Assembly (NCBI GenBank): GCA_963807065.1
Contig: CAWDZQ010000004.1
Span: 434,001 to 498,000, forward strand
DNA from: CAWAND01 sp963807065
GTDB taxonomy: Bacteria > Chloroflexota > Anaerolineae > Anaerolineales > E44-bin32
Reading direction: 5' to 3'
DNA: 64,000 nucleotides
Positions within the stretch are counted from its first letter, which is position 1. Every line of letters starts with the position of its first letter. The notes under the pieces are model-generated. The model was not told where the DNA came from and made no database searches. It saw only the letters and a list, made by a program, of their open reading frames with translations. Position numbers and translations under genes: made by a program. Below, one piece after another: positions 26,898 through 37,483 of this stretch.

Positions 26898-28926
<2,029 letters not shown>

Positions 28927-29076
28927 GGATTGGGCACCGTGGCGAAAGAGGTTGGCAGTCGCATGAGCCCTCGAGGGGACGGGAAAGCACAAAAAGTGTA
29001 CCACACGGCCTGCCTGCGCCCGGCGTGGAGCAAGGGGGGTTGGGTTGGATTGGTGGAGCGAAAGGGGGGCCGCGGC

Positions 29077-29436
29077 TCAGGCGGCTCGCGCCGAAACGGT
29101 CTCCAATTCGGTCGCTCGAACTTCCACCCTCAAAAACACATGGACATCGTTGAGCGCCTTGTTGAATCGCTCGACGAGATCCTCGTCGGGTGACTTGAAG
29201 CGGCGAAGGGTCTGTTGGGCACAGGCCACACAACCCCGCATCGCCCGGTATGAATCCGTCTCACAGCTCAGACAGCCATCTAAGCGAATCATCATCAGGG
29301 AAAAAGCCAAGCTCTCGGGGTCGTCTTCCGGGAGGCGCGTCACCCGTTCGACCAGCGCGCGCCACACATCGCCGCGGGTATCCTTCAACTGAGGGATAGC
29401 GTAAGGTGGGAAGAGAATCTCGTTTTCCGCATACAT
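29077..29436 (-). CDS. Conserved Cys-rich hypothetical protein
   Basis: A 119-residue protein I cannot name. Cysteines occur as GCLSCETDSYRAMRGCVAC (C-x2-C and C-x2-C, residues about 54-72), which could bind a metal or form disulfides. The rest is helical and charged. It is preceded by GGGGAGG about 13 bp from the ATG. No membrane segment. The palindromic stretch at 29524-29550 lies upstream and may regulate it. Confidence 0.7.
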   Translation of the reverse strand: MYAENEILFPPYAIPQLKDTRGDVWRALVERVTRLPEDDPESLAFSLMMIRLDGCLSCETDSYRAMRGCVACAQQTLRRFKSPDEDLVERFNKALNDVHVFLRVEVRATELETVSARAA

Positions 29437-29523
29437 CAGACGCTCAGGCCTCCCCTTTGTTTGTAGATCATCATGGCTGATGAAACTGGCTGCATTTTAG
29501 GTTCGCCGGATTGGGCACCGGCA

Positions 29524-29550
29524 GGGTACTTTTGTACCAAACCTGTACCC
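29524..29550. promoter_or_regulatory. GGTAC/GTACC inverted repeats
   Basis: GGGTAC and GTACC are separated by TTTT, and a further GTACCC follows 6 bp later. The two arms and the third half-site look like a repressor binding region upstream of the Cys-rich gene. No matching copy was found elsewhere in the window. Confidence 0.35.
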
Positions 29551-29592
29551 TTCTTGATCTTTGATAACACTCAAACCGGCCCCAGGATGCGG

Positions 29593-31113
29593 TTAGGGCG
29601 CCCTACGAGCCAAGGCGGTCACCACCAGCGTAGCAAAGTCCACTCTCGATATGGCCCCCTGGGGACAGATCCCCCGGGGTGCCGCTTTTCCGCACCCGCC
29701 GATCAACCCGCTGTGGAAGGCCGCCTCGAGCCACCAGGCGGACCAGCGACCGGTGGGGAGATCGGCGAACAAGCCGGTCGGCGGCGGCGGCACGTAGGAA
29801 GTTCCGCCCAACAGACGCATGCCTATGAAGGCCGCTTCCGCCCGTGTCTCAGGCTGCTCCGGGCAATACTTCACCGGCTCCACGGCGCAGGCCTGGAGCA
29901 GGCCTCGGCGGCTCAGGGCTTCAATCGCCACTCTCTTGGCCGGATCGGTGGGGAGATCGGCGTACGCGCTGCCTTCGTCCGTCACAGGCGGCGCCCCAGC
30001 CCTATCAATCAGGCGCCACACCGCTTCCGCCGCTTCTGCCCGGCTCAGTGGCTCAGACGGGCACAACTTCCGTGGGCTCTGGCCACAGGCTGGAAGGCCG
30101 CCCACCTGGGCCAGGGTCGCCACGGCCACGCTGCCCGGGTCATCCAGCCGAACGTCGGCGAAGCCGGAACAGATTGGCCCATGGGATGCCAAACCGAACC
30201 CATAGGCCTGGTCCATCCAGCCGACGATGGCTTCCGCCATCAGCCGGACCAGGATCGACCGCCGGGCGTCATCCAGCAGGCTGTACGGGACTTCGATCTG
30301 CACCCCATCGACCGAACCACCGCTCTGCGTGCCATGCAATACCACACTCAGTCCGCCATCGAAGTAGTCAGCCTGCGGCACGGGGTTCTTCGGGGAAGGG
30401 GCGACGCTGTAACCGTGCGCCTCGAGCCGTCCACCCAGGCTTTCCGGCCCCCTCAGCAGCTCCGACTGATCCTCGGCCCCCCAAGTCGCCAGCGATCGCA
30501 GGTTCGACTGTAGGACCAACCGGCGACCATCGAGGACCTCATCTGGCTGGTCCAGGTCGACCACCGTCAATCCATAGCCAAACTCGACTCGCGGCGTGGG
30601 ACGGCCGTTGCTGTGCAGATCGAAATAGGCGCCCCAACCGCACGCGTGGGTCACCAGCCGTTCCGCCCGGTCGATCGCGTTATGGTAAGCCTTCCAGGCC
30701 GCCGCCGCAGACGGGTTGTGCTGGGCGCCGAGGCTCAGGCTGCGATTGGGGTCGAGCTTGGTGCGCGCCAGGTGGTTGATCACCACGTAGGGCTGGCGGC
30801 CGGTCAAATCCGCCAGCGCTTGCGCCAGTTCGAGTGCAAACTCCATGCTCCCGGGGTCGTTCAGGACAACGGCGGCGTGCCGGTCGGGGATCCCATCGGG
30901 GCGGAGCTCTCCTCCATGCGGAACACTGAGGATGATCGGCAGGTCACCGTCGCGGGCTTCGATCCACTCCGTAGCGGCAGCTTCGCCCTCCGGCGTAGGC
31001 ACACCGGCCAGCGTCGAAGCGGCCACCGGGGCGCGAGCTGACAGGGCGGCGGTCATGGCGACCGCAATGGCCATCCCCATCCAACGGGCGAGCCTCAACC
31101 GCGAAGATCTCAT
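29593..31113 (-). CDS. Secreted N-formylglutamate amidohydrolase-like protein with SLH-like repeats
   Basis: A 506-residue exported protein. Signal peptide at about 1-33 (ALSARAPVAA). Residues about 55-315 resemble the N-formylglutamate amidohydrolase/AmiC-like fold: LSVPHGGELRPDGIPDR near the start and a DLHSNG metal-site-like motif. Three C-terminal modules each contain a Cys-x(n)-Cys-Pro loop followed by SRAEAAEAVWRL-type helices, i.e. SLH-like repeats that could anchor it to the cell surface. It may hydrolyse peptidoglycan or an acylated amino acid outside the cell; the substrate is not known. Confidence 0.8.
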   Translation of the reverse strand: MRSSRLRLARWMGMAIAVAMTAALSARAPVAASTLAGVPTPEGEAAATEWIEARDGDLPIILSVPHGGELRPDGIPDRHAAVVLNDPGSMEFALELAQALADLTGRQPYVVINHLARTKLDPNRSLSLGAQHNPSAAAAWKAYHNAIDRAERLVTHACGWGAYFDLHSNGRPTPRVEFGYGLTVVDLDQPDEVLDGRRLVLQSNLRSLATWGAEDQSELLRGPESLGGRLEAHGYSVAPSPKNPVPQADYFDGGLSVVLHGTQSGGSVDGVQIEVPYSLLDDARRSILVRLMAEAIVGWMDQAYGFGLASHGPICSGFADVRLDDPGSVAVATLAQVGGLPACGQSPRKLCPSEPLSRAEAAEAVWRLIDRAGAPPVTDEGSAYADLPTDPAKRVAIEALSRRGLLQACAVEPVKYCPEQPETRAEAAFIGMRLLGGTSYVPPPPTGLFADLPTGRWSAWWLEAAFHSGLIGGCGKAAPRGICPQGAISRVDFATLVVTALARRAP

Positions 31114-31171
31114 CGCCAGCGAGTGTAGGTCTTGCGAGAGCGGAAAAGCAAGGCAAGCTGCGCAAACAAAA

Positions 31172-31205
31172 AAGGGGCCCGGGGCGGTACGCCGCCCAAG
31201 ACCCC
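31172..31205 (-). terminator. Intrinsic terminator of L,D-transpeptidase gene
   Basis: On the minus strand GGGCGG-CGTA-CCGCCC sits within a longer GGGG/CCCC stem and is followed by a run of six T. Confidence 0.8.
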
Positions 31206-31224
31206 GAATTCGCCATGCGCTGGC

Positions 31225-32421
31225 TCAGGCACCGCCAGAACCATACACAGAATCATCGGTGGGAGTCTTGCCGCTGGGGTCCCATACATGCACCCATGTG
31301 CCTTGATCCGCCCAGGTATACAACCAGTGGGAATCGGCGGGTGAGAGGTTGACGCAGCCGTGGGATCGCGGGTAGCCGAAGCCATTGTGCCAGTAGGCGC
31401 CGTGCAGCGCCCGGGCCTCGTCGAAGTACATCGTCCAGGGGACGTCCTGAAGGTAATAGTAATCCGCGCGGTCGGCGGCGAAGGCCCCGCTCATCACGGT
31501 CTTTTCCAGCTTGGTCGTGATCTGGAAGTCTCCCGGCCGGGTCCACCAACCGGGCAGGCCACTGGCCACAAGCGTAGCAAAGACCAACTGGCCCTGATCG
31601 TAGACCGCCAGCGTCTGCTCATAGAGATTGATCGAGATCCAGCGGTCCCCCTCCACCTTGCCCGGGCGGGCTGTGTCCGGGACCACCTTGCCAATCAGGC
31701 GGTCCTCAAGCCACTCCCCCGGCGCGATCTCGTACCAGGTGGTGCCGCCGGCATCGGCCGAATCGTAGATTTGGACCACCTGGTATTTGTTGACCCAGTC
31801 CTGGGTGTGGGTTTCGGTTACGCCGGGGGCGGGCGCCGTGTAAGTTCCCCCGAGTACCCATCCGAAGGTCCGTTCCGGCGTCCGATAGAACGCCAACCCG
31901 TGGAAATCCGAAGTGGCGATTTGCCCGCAGTCGCCACCGCCGCGCATGTATACACCCGAACTCAGCAGGAAGACGGCCTTGCCGTTCTTGACGCTGCAGT
32001 CGAGGTAGGAGACGAAGTCGAAGCCCTTATCGATCTGGCCGCTGCTGTGCTTGGCATCCCGGGCATCGCTTTCCGAGCTGTAGGTGGGGGTGGAGTGATC
32101 GCTGCTCAGGCGCAGGTAGGTAAACGGCAGAAACCCCAAATTGGGATCCAGGCTCACCGTGGGAAGCGGCATCTCCCTAGCCTGGCCCTGGCGAACCTGG
32201 GCCGCCAAGGCGCTGGCGGGCCCGTTGGCGGGGCATACCTCACCAAAGCGCAGTTGCAGCCGGGTGGTGCAGAGATAGTCCGCGCCGTGTCCTCTCCCGG
32301 GAGGCGAATCCGCCGCTTCCACCGACACCACCCAGGCGGGTAGCAGCCACAGGATAGTCAAAAAGCAGGCTATTCCAGTACCTATGGTCAGGGCACGACG
32401 TGCCCGATTTGTTGGCAGCAT
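31225..32421 (-). CDS. L,D-transpeptidase (YkuD)
   Basis: A 398-residue exported enzyme. One N-terminal hydrophobic segment (about 12-35) acts as signal or anchor. The C-terminal YkuD domain has the active-site motif HGAYWHNGFGYPRSHGCVNLS, with Cys356 and His354. It should form 3-3 peptidoglycan crosslinks or anchor proteins to the wall. A middle region of about 180 residues is not assigned. Start choice: TATAAT (32429-32434 on the minus strand) overlaps the ATG 32430, so ATG 32421, 7 nt downstream, is preferred; this would be a leaderless mRNA. Confidence 0.88.
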   Translation of the reverse strand: MLPTNRARRALTIGTGIACFLTILWLLPAWVVSVEAADSPPGRGHGADYLCTTRLQLRFGEVCPANGPASALAAQVRQGQAREMPLPTVSLDPNLGFLPFTYLRLSSDHSTPTYSSESDARDAKHSSGQIDKGFDFVSYLDCSVKNGKAVFLLSSGVYMRGGGDCGQIATSDFHGLAFYRTPERTFGWVLGGTYTAPAPGVTETHTQDWVNKYQVVQIYDSADAGGTTWYEIAPGEWLEDRLIGKVVPDTARPGKVEGDRWISINLYEQTLAVYDQGQLVFATLVASGLPGWWTRPGDFQITTKLEKTVMSGAFAADRADYYYLQDVPWTMYFDEARALHGAYWHNGFGYPRSHGCVNLSPADSHWLYTWADQGTWVHVWDPSGKTPTDDSVYGSGGA

Positions 32422-32428
32422 GTGGTCC

Positions 32429-32434
32429 ATTATA
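32429..32434 (-). promoter_or_regulatory. -10 element of L,D-transpeptidase gene, leaderless
   Basis: Minus-strand TATAAT ends 7 nt before ATG 32421. It decides against the upstream ATG. Confidence 0.6.
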
Positions 32435-32477
32435 GCCGTTGGCTTGTCGCCGAAGGCTGGACCCTTTCTGTCGCCCG

Positions 32478-34274
32478 TCAGTCCCCCTTGTCAACCGCCT
32501 CTTTCGCCTGGGCCACAAAGGCCTCCAGCGGCATGGCACCCATGTCTTCTTCCGATCGAAGTCGGACAGAGACCTCGCCGGCTTCGGCCTCGCGATCGCC
32601 GACGACCAGCATATAGGGAATCTTCTGGTTTTGGGCGTCGCGTATCTTGGCGTTCATACGCTCGGAGCGATCGTTGACCTCCACCCGGAGTTCCTCCGCC
32701 CGGAGTTTGTCCGCCACCTGTTGGGCATAGCTCAGGTGTCGGTCGGCGATCGGGATGATCTCCACCTGAATTGGAGACAGCCAGACCGGGAAAGCGCCGG
32801 CGAAGTGCTCGATCAGGACCGCCATGAAGCGCTCCGTGGAGCCGGTCACGGCGCGGTGGAGCACAACCGGAACATGTTCCTCGCCGTCCTCGCCGATGTA
32901 CGTCAGGCCCAGGCGGGCGGGTTGAATGAAGTCGACCTGGATCGTCGACAGCTGCCACTCGCGCCCCAAGACATCCTTGGCCATGAAGTCGGCTTTAGGG
33001 CCATAGAAGGCCGCCTCCCCCTCCTCTTCAACAAAGGCCACGCCGCTGGCCTCCAGCGCCGACCGGAGCGCGGCTGTGGCGCGGTCCCACTTCTCGTCAT
33101 CCTTGACGTACTTCCCTTCTTGGCCGCGCAAGGAAAGCTGGACCCGGTAGTCCGAGAACTTGTACCAGTCCAGTACTTCCTGGATCACCTGAAGGGCACG
33201 CGCAAATTCGGATTGGATCTGCTCCGGGGTGCAGAAGATGTGGCAGTCGTCCTGTGTCACGGCGCGCACGCGTGCCAGCCCCGTCAGTTCACCGGTCTTT
33301 TCATAGCGGTACAGCGTGGCGAACTCAGAAAACCGCAACGGGAGCTCGCGATAGGAGTGCAGCCCCATCTCCTTGTACAGGGTCATGTGGCTGGGGCAAT
33401 TCATCGGCTTGAGGCGATAGGCCACGTTCTCGTCGACCATCGCCGGGAACATGACGTCCTGGTAGTTGTCGTAGTGGCCTGAACGTTTGTACAGCTCTTC
33501 CTTGACCATGTGCGCCGTCCATACGTGCTGATAGCCGTGGCGGGTTTGCACGTCGCGCACGAATTTCTCCATCAGATGGCGGACCATCTCACCCTTGGGT
33601 GTGAAGAGCGGGATGCCGGGCCCGACGTCCTCGGAGAAATGGAACAGACCCAGTTCCTTCCCCAGCTTGCGATGATCGCGCTGTCGCGCCTGCTCCAGCC
33701 GCTCCAAGTACTCTTCAAGATCGCTTGCCGATTCCCAGGCCGTGCCGTAGATACGCTGCAGCATCGGCTTGTGTTCGTCGCCGCGCCAGTAGGCGCCGGC
33801 GACGTTCATCAGCTTGATGGCGTCGGGGTTGACCTGCCCCGTGCTGGTCACATGCGGCCCGCGGCACAAATCCGTGAACGTGTCATCCTGGTAGATCGAG
33901 ATCTCCGGGGGTTCATCAATTGGCTCGCCGTTTTCGTCCACCGCGCCTCCCTCCAGTCCCTCGATCAACTCGAGTTTGTAGGGCTGGTCGGCGAAGAGTT
34001 GGCGCGCCTCATCCGCCGAGACGACGGTCTTTTCGAAGGGGTGGTCGCCCTGAATGATCTCGCGCATGCGCTTCTCGATCTTTTCCAGATCATCCGGGGT
34101 CAGTGTGCGCGGCAGATCGAAATCGTAGTAGAAACCGTTTTCGATCGGCGGCCCGATGGCCAGTTTGGCTTCGCCAGGGAACATCTCCTGGACGGCCTGG
34201 GCCATGATGTGGGCCGCCGAGTGTCGGACCCGATAGATGTGGGATTCCGGATACGACTGCTTTTTCTCTGCCAT
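32478..34274 (-). CDS. thrS: Threonyl-tRNA synthetase lacking TGS domain
   Basis: A 598-residue class II synthetase. Residues about 13-170 are the editing domain (motif HSAAHIMA and CRGPHV, metal-like His/Cys ligands), followed by the catalytic core (MNCPSHMTLYKE, RYEKTGELTGLARVR, TQDDCHIFC, GRAVTGSTER-like motif 3) and the C-terminal anticodon-binding domain. The usual TGS domain (about 60 residues) before the editing domain is absent. ATG 34274 is fixed by GGAGG 5 bp upstream; upstream codons lie in the T-box leader. A T-box riboswitch controls expression. Confidence 0.95.
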   Translation of the reverse strand: MAEKKQSYPESHIYRVRHSAAHIMAQAVQEMFPGEAKLAIGPPIENGFYYDFDLPRTLTPDDLEKIEKRMREIIQGDHPFEKTVVSADEARQLFADQPYKLELIEGLEGGAVDENGEPIDEPPEISIYQDDTFTDLCRGPHVTSTGQVNPDAIKLMNVAGAYWRGDEHKPMLQRIYGTAWESASDLEEYLERLEQARQRDHRKLGKELGLFHFSEDVGPGIPLFTPKGEMVRHLMEKFVRDVQTRHGYQHVWTAHMVKEELYKRSGHYDNYQDVMFPAMVDENVAYRLKPMNCPSHMTLYKEMGLHSYRELPLRFSEFATLYRYEKTGELTGLARVRAVTQDDCHIFCTPEQIQSEFARALQVIQEVLDWYKFSDYRVQLSLRGQEGKYVKDDEKWDRATAALRSALEASGVAFVEEEGEAAFYGPKADFMAKDVLGREWQLSTIQVDFIQPARLGLTYIGEDGEEHVPVVLHRAVTGSTERFMAVLIEHFAGAFPVWLSPIQVEIIPIADRHLSYAQQVADKLRAEELRVEVNDRSERMNAKIRDAQNQKIPYMLVVGDREAEAGEVSVRLRSEEDMGAMPLEAFVAQAKEAVDKGD

Positions 34275-34310
34275 GTCGACCTCCTTCATGCTTGCCAAGA
34301 TTGGGGCAAG

Positions 34311-34580
34311 CAAAAAGAGCTCCCGCCCACTGGGACGGGAGCTCCTGCTCACGTGGTTCCACCCAGATGAATCGACAACGGCCGATCCACTCTGAAGGCC
34401 GTTAACGGGGCCCAATCGTTCGCCATACTCTCCCGGCTCGAGGCCAGGTTTTCCGGCTCTGGCTCACGGGGGGTTTTCACCGCTGGATCCCGAGGGCGCC
34501 TCTCAATCGGTGGACGCCGTTCCCTGTCGGGCTTCCTGGACGGCTACTCGTCCCGGTCTACGCCTCAACGTGCCTCAATT
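34311..34580 (-). promoter_or_regulatory. T-box riboswitch (threonine) of thrS
   Basis: The minus-strand leader contains a stem I with GACGAGTAG and ACAGGGAACGG elements and the T-box sequence GGGTGGAACCACG (34352-34364). An intrinsic terminator follows (GAGCTCCCG/CGGGAGCTC with five T, 34311-34344). A candidate ACC specifier codon is at 34447-34449. It should pair with tRNA-Thr(GGT), encoded in this window at 57845-57917. Uncharged tRNA would favour the antiterminator. The specifier assignment is tentative; the T-box and terminator are clear. Confidence 0.92.
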
Positions 34581-34584
34581 GAGG

Positions 34585-34658
34585 TGGGCGGTATTGGACT
34601 CGAACCAACGACCTTTGCGATGTCAACGCAACGCTCTAACCAACTGAGCTAACCGCCC
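34585..34658 (-). tRNA. tRNA-Val (GAC)
   Basis: A 74-nt cloverleaf: acceptor stem GGGCGGT/ACCGCCC, D-stem GCTC/GAGC, anticodon stem TTGCG/CGCAA with loop TTGACAT (anticodon GAC), T-arm GGTTCGAGTCC. Discriminator A; CCA is not encoded. It lies immediately before the thrS T-box leader. Confidence 0.95.
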
Positions 34659-34670
34659 ATGTGAAATTGC

Positions 34671-34699
34671 ATTATACAGAGCGGGAAACAAAGTTGCAA
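34671..34699 (-). promoter_or_regulatory. Promoter of tRNA-Val (and perhaps thrS)
   Basis: Minus-strand TTGCAA-N17-TATAAT ends 12 nt before the tRNA. Only 5 nt separate the tRNA from the T-box leader, so this promoter may drive both. Confidence 0.7.
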
Positions 34700-34728
34700 T
34701 AGGCGGGCAGTGGGCGCGGCCGAGTGGG

Positions 34729-35628
34729 CTAATCCCGGCCCGGAAGCCACCTGGAGACCGTGCTCATCACTCGCACCTGCCATTCTGGGACGAGGCTGAT
34801 CGGCGCACGCTGCAGGGTCTCGGACGTGATTTGGCGGCCAACATCGATCAGCAGCCCGCTGTTGGCGTAGTCCCAGAAGGGCACCTCCGGGGGTGCGTCG
34901 AGCTGGATGCGGCGCACCGGGATTCGATGCCGCCGCGCCCAACGCTCCTCGATGTCAGCCATATGCTCTACCATCAGCGACAAGGCGGCGTTGCTGATAT
35001 CGATCATGAACCTCGAATCTCGGGAGCTCATCACCGCATGATGAATCTCGATGGCGATGACCTGTGTGGCGCCCCGTTCGACGGCCGACCGAATGGGAAG
35101 ATTGCTGTACACAGCCCCGTCGACATACCGGCGGCCGGCCACCTCCCACGGCGGGAGATAGGGCGGCAGCCCGCTGCTGGCCATGGCGCCGTCGATCAGG
35201 CGGTCATCATCATGGTCGCCAAAGACCACCAGCTCCGCGGTGTCAAGGCAGGCCGCCAAGGTGTAAGCCCGGACCCCGGAGACCTTGTGAAGATCTCCGA
35301 AGGTGGAGATCCCGGCGGGCAAGTTGTTCTCCACGAACCGGGCCAGCGCCAGATTGCTAAACAGGCTGGGTTGGTTGGTCACCAGGCGTTGAAGACTCCC
35401 CAACAGGCTGAGCGAACCGACCATGGACTGGTCCACTTGCCGCCAGATAGCCTGGAGACGCCTGGCGCCTTCCGCCGTCGGGTCGGCAGCGAAGTGGATG
35501 GCGTTCAGGGCGCCCGCGGAAGTGCCCACCACCAGCCCCGGTCGAAGGGCGCCTTCGGCCAGGGCTTCGAGGGCTCCCGCCTGCATCGCCCCGTAGTTTC
35601 CGCCCCCACTGAGCACCACTGCCAACAT
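34729..35628 (-). CDS. Patatin-like phospholipase (RssA type)
   Basis: A 299-residue lipid acyl hydrolase. Oxyanion loop GGGNYG (8-13), nucleophile Ser37 in GTSAG, and catalytic Asp170 in DGAVYSNLP form the Ser-Asp dyad. It is probably cytoplasmic or peripheral. GGAGG 8 bp before ATG 35628 supports this start over the in-frame ATG at 35694. The lipid substrate is unknown. Confidence 0.88.
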   Translation of the reverse strand: MLAVVLSGGGNYGAMQAGALEALAEGALRPGLVVGTSAGALNAIHFAADPTAEGARRLQAIWRQVDQSMVGSLSLLGSLQRLVTNQPSLFSNLALARFVENNLPAGISTFGDLHKVSGVRAYTLAACLDTAELVVFGDHDDDRLIDGAMASSGLPPYLPPWEVAGRRYVDGAVYSNLPIRSAVERGATQVIAIEIHHAVMSSRDSRFMIDISNAALSLMVEHMADIEERWARRHRIPVRRIQLDAPPEVPFWDYANSGLLIDVGRQITSETLQRAPISLVPEWQVRVMSTVSRWLPGRD

Positions 35629-35722
35629 TCGTCTTCCTCCCTGCGCAGCCCGACCCGGCATTCGCCGCTGCCCGGTGCCACCCGTCGATCTCATTGTATC
35701 GAAGCCATCCTCGGGGGCTGAA

Positions 35723-35731
35723 TGATATAAT
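35723..35731 (+). promoter_or_regulatory. Extended -10 promoter, leaderless DsbA-like gene
   Basis: TGA-TATAAT ends 7 nt before ATG 35739. Confidence 0.65.
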
Positions 35732-35738
35732 CTCGGCC

Positions 35739-36521
35739 ATGTCTGACACCCCCGAGAATGGGCCGCCCCACAACCCGAATTTCGAACAGGCCCTGGCCCA
35801 CGCTTCGGACTCTCCCCCTTCCCCCGAGGCGGCCGCGGCCGATGGCCAGGGCGAGTTCATCCGCTTTCGCCGCAGTTCGTTCTATGCCGTGTTGCTGCCG
35901 GTGGCCTTCTTGGCCGGCTTGGCGGCCGGATACCTCTTCTGGGGCCGAGGGCTCACCCCGGTGCCGGAGACCCTGGTCGACGGCCCGGCGGCCGTGGCTA
36001 CCCCGTCCCGCATGGATGTCAGTGCAGACGACGACCCGTCCATTGGTCCGGCGAACGCCCCGATCACCATCATCGAGTTCAGCGATTTCAATTGCCCCTA
36101 CTGCCGCCAGTTCAATCAGGTGACTTTCAAGGACCTGATGAACGCGTATCCCAACCAGATCCGGTTTGTGTACCGTGACTACCCCATCACCAGCCAGGAA
36201 TCGTACATCGCCGCCCAAGCCGCCGAGTGTGCGGGCGATCAAGGCGTCTATTGGGCCTTTCACGACGCACTCTTCTCTGGGCAATACAACCTGGGGCGGG
36301 ATGCGTATCAGGCCTATGCCGAGGCGCTGGGTCTGGACGGGGACGCGCTGCTGGCCTGTATTGACTCCGGCAAGTACGCGGGGGAGGTCCAGAACGACGC
36401 TCACGATGCGGCCGCTCTGGGAATCACCGGCACGCCGACCTTCTTCGTCAACGGCATCCCATTGGTGGGCGCCCAACCGCTCGCTCAGTTCAGCCGCGTC
36501 ATCGACGGCGAACTCAACTAA
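35739..36521 (+). CDS. DsbA-like thioredoxin-fold protein, membrane-anchored
   Basis: A 260-residue protein: a Pro/Ala-rich N-terminal tail, one membrane helix (about 48-68), then an extracellular DsbA/Thioredoxin_4 domain with active-site CPYC (Cys119, Cys122) and cis-Pro GTPTFF. It probably introduces or isomerises disulfides in exported proteins. The start is fixed by the leaderless -10. It is convergent with the alpha/beta hydrolase. Confidence 0.88.
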   Translation: MSDTPENGPPHNPNFEQALAHASDSPPSPEAAAADGQGEFIRFRRSSFYAVLLPVAFLAGLAAGYLFWGRGLTPVPETLVDGPAAVATPSRMDVSADDDPSIGPANAPITIIEFSDFNCPYCRQFNQVTFKDLMNAYPNQIRFVYRDYPITSQESYIAAQAAECAGDQGVYWAFHDALFSGQYNLGRDAYQAYAEALGLDGDALLACIDSGKYAGEVQNDAHDAAALGITGTPTFFVNGIPLVGAQPLAQFSRVIDGELN

Positions 36522-36552
36522 ATCCGCCAGGCGGCAACTCCAAACATCCAGT

Positions 36553-36570
36553 TTGTGAGATAAATCACAA
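36553..36570. promoter_or_regulatory. Rex/CRP-like palindrome, copy E
   Basis: TTGTGA-GATAAA-TCACAA lies between the converging 3' ends of the DsbA-like and hydrolase genes, 31 and 3 bp from their stops. A promoter role is not obvious here. Confidence 0.45.
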
Positions 36571-36572
36571 TC

Positions 36573-37382
36573 TTAGTCGGTTGATGCATCAACCTGGTCT
36601 AGGAAATCCACCAGCAGGCGGTTGAACTCCGGCGCCGAATCGATGGGGCTGGCATGGCCCGAGTGGGGCAGGATTTCGAGACGGGCCCGGGGCAGGCCCT
36701 CGGCAAGCGCCACCTTGGCCGCCATGGGCACGATCCGATCCTCGGCACCAGCCACCACCAGGCTGGGTTGGATCACACCCGGCAGTTGGTTCCTAACGTC
36801 GAAAGCGGCCGCCGCCAGCAACGTGCGAATGTAGCTTGCCCGGTCATTTTCACCGATGCGCCGGGCGGCCCTGAGGCGCAAGTCAGCCTGGGATTCTTTC
36901 GGAAAGAGCGAACGTGCCACCCATCGACCCATCCAATCCATGCGGCCGCTCATGAGCAGCAAAATCCGTCCCGCGCCGCTGAACGCCGAGTCCCAATGCA
37001 GCCTCAGGCGTGCAAACCCATTCACCAACGTCAGCGAGCGCGCCTGATCCGGGACGTCGACCCCCGCCTGGAGAGCGGTCAGCGCCCCCAGGGAGAGCCC
37101 CACCCAGTGGGGTCTTTCCAGGCCAAGATCCCGCGCCAGCCAAGCCACGTCGCCAGCTAGGTCCCGGATTTGGAACCGGTGATCGGCCCTGGGCGACCGC
37201 CCGTGGCCGCGGAGATCTACGGCCAGCACGCGGCGATTGGCGCTCAAGACTGAAAGCTGGAGCTCCCAATCATCGGAGCACGACCCGAGGCCATGCACCA
37301 GGATCACCGCCGGGCGGGAAGCGTGGTCCGGGCCATGGATTTGATAATAGAGATGCGTATCCCCAAGCTCAGCCAGCGGCAC
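36573..37382 (-). CDS. Alpha/beta hydrolase
   Basis: A 269-residue hydrolase with nucleophile Ser97 (GLSLG), Asp215 (AEDRIVP) and His243 (HSGHASP) plus an oxyanion VHGLGS loop. By similarity it could be an esterase, lactonase or C-C hydrolase. The frame is open to 37574, but GTG 37382 gives the normal domain start and has AAAGG about 9 bp upstream. Other starts lie in the divergent promoter region shared with the ECF sigma gene. Confidence 0.85.
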   Translation of the reverse strand: MPLAELGDTHLYYQIHGPDHASRPAVILVHGLGSCSDDWELQLSVLSANRRVLAVDLRGHGRSPRADHRFQIRDLAGDVAWLARDLGLERPHWVGLSLGALTALQAGVDVPDQARSLTLVNGFARLRLHWDSAFSGAGRILLLMSGRMDWMGRWVARSLFPKESQADLRLRAARRIGENDRASYIRTLLAAAAFDVRNQLPGVIQPSLVVAGAEDRIVPMAAKVALAEGLPRARLEILPHSGHASPIDSAPEFNRLLVDFLDQVDASTD

Positions 37383-37483
37383 GTCGCGGACCTTTTCCGA
37401 TGTGCTCTCGATTTCACATTCCGAGTTCTCCTTCGTTATACATGATGTAACCTTGAAGTCCATCCCATGTTGGGAGTGTTCCC

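Noticed and set aside
29473..30513. 346-residue frame opposite the amidohydrolase-like gene
   Set aside because: Shadow; Arg/Gly/Pro/Gln-rich composition and no motifs.
32439..33482. Long plus-strand frame opposite thrS
   Set aside because: Shadow of thrS, no recognisable protein features.
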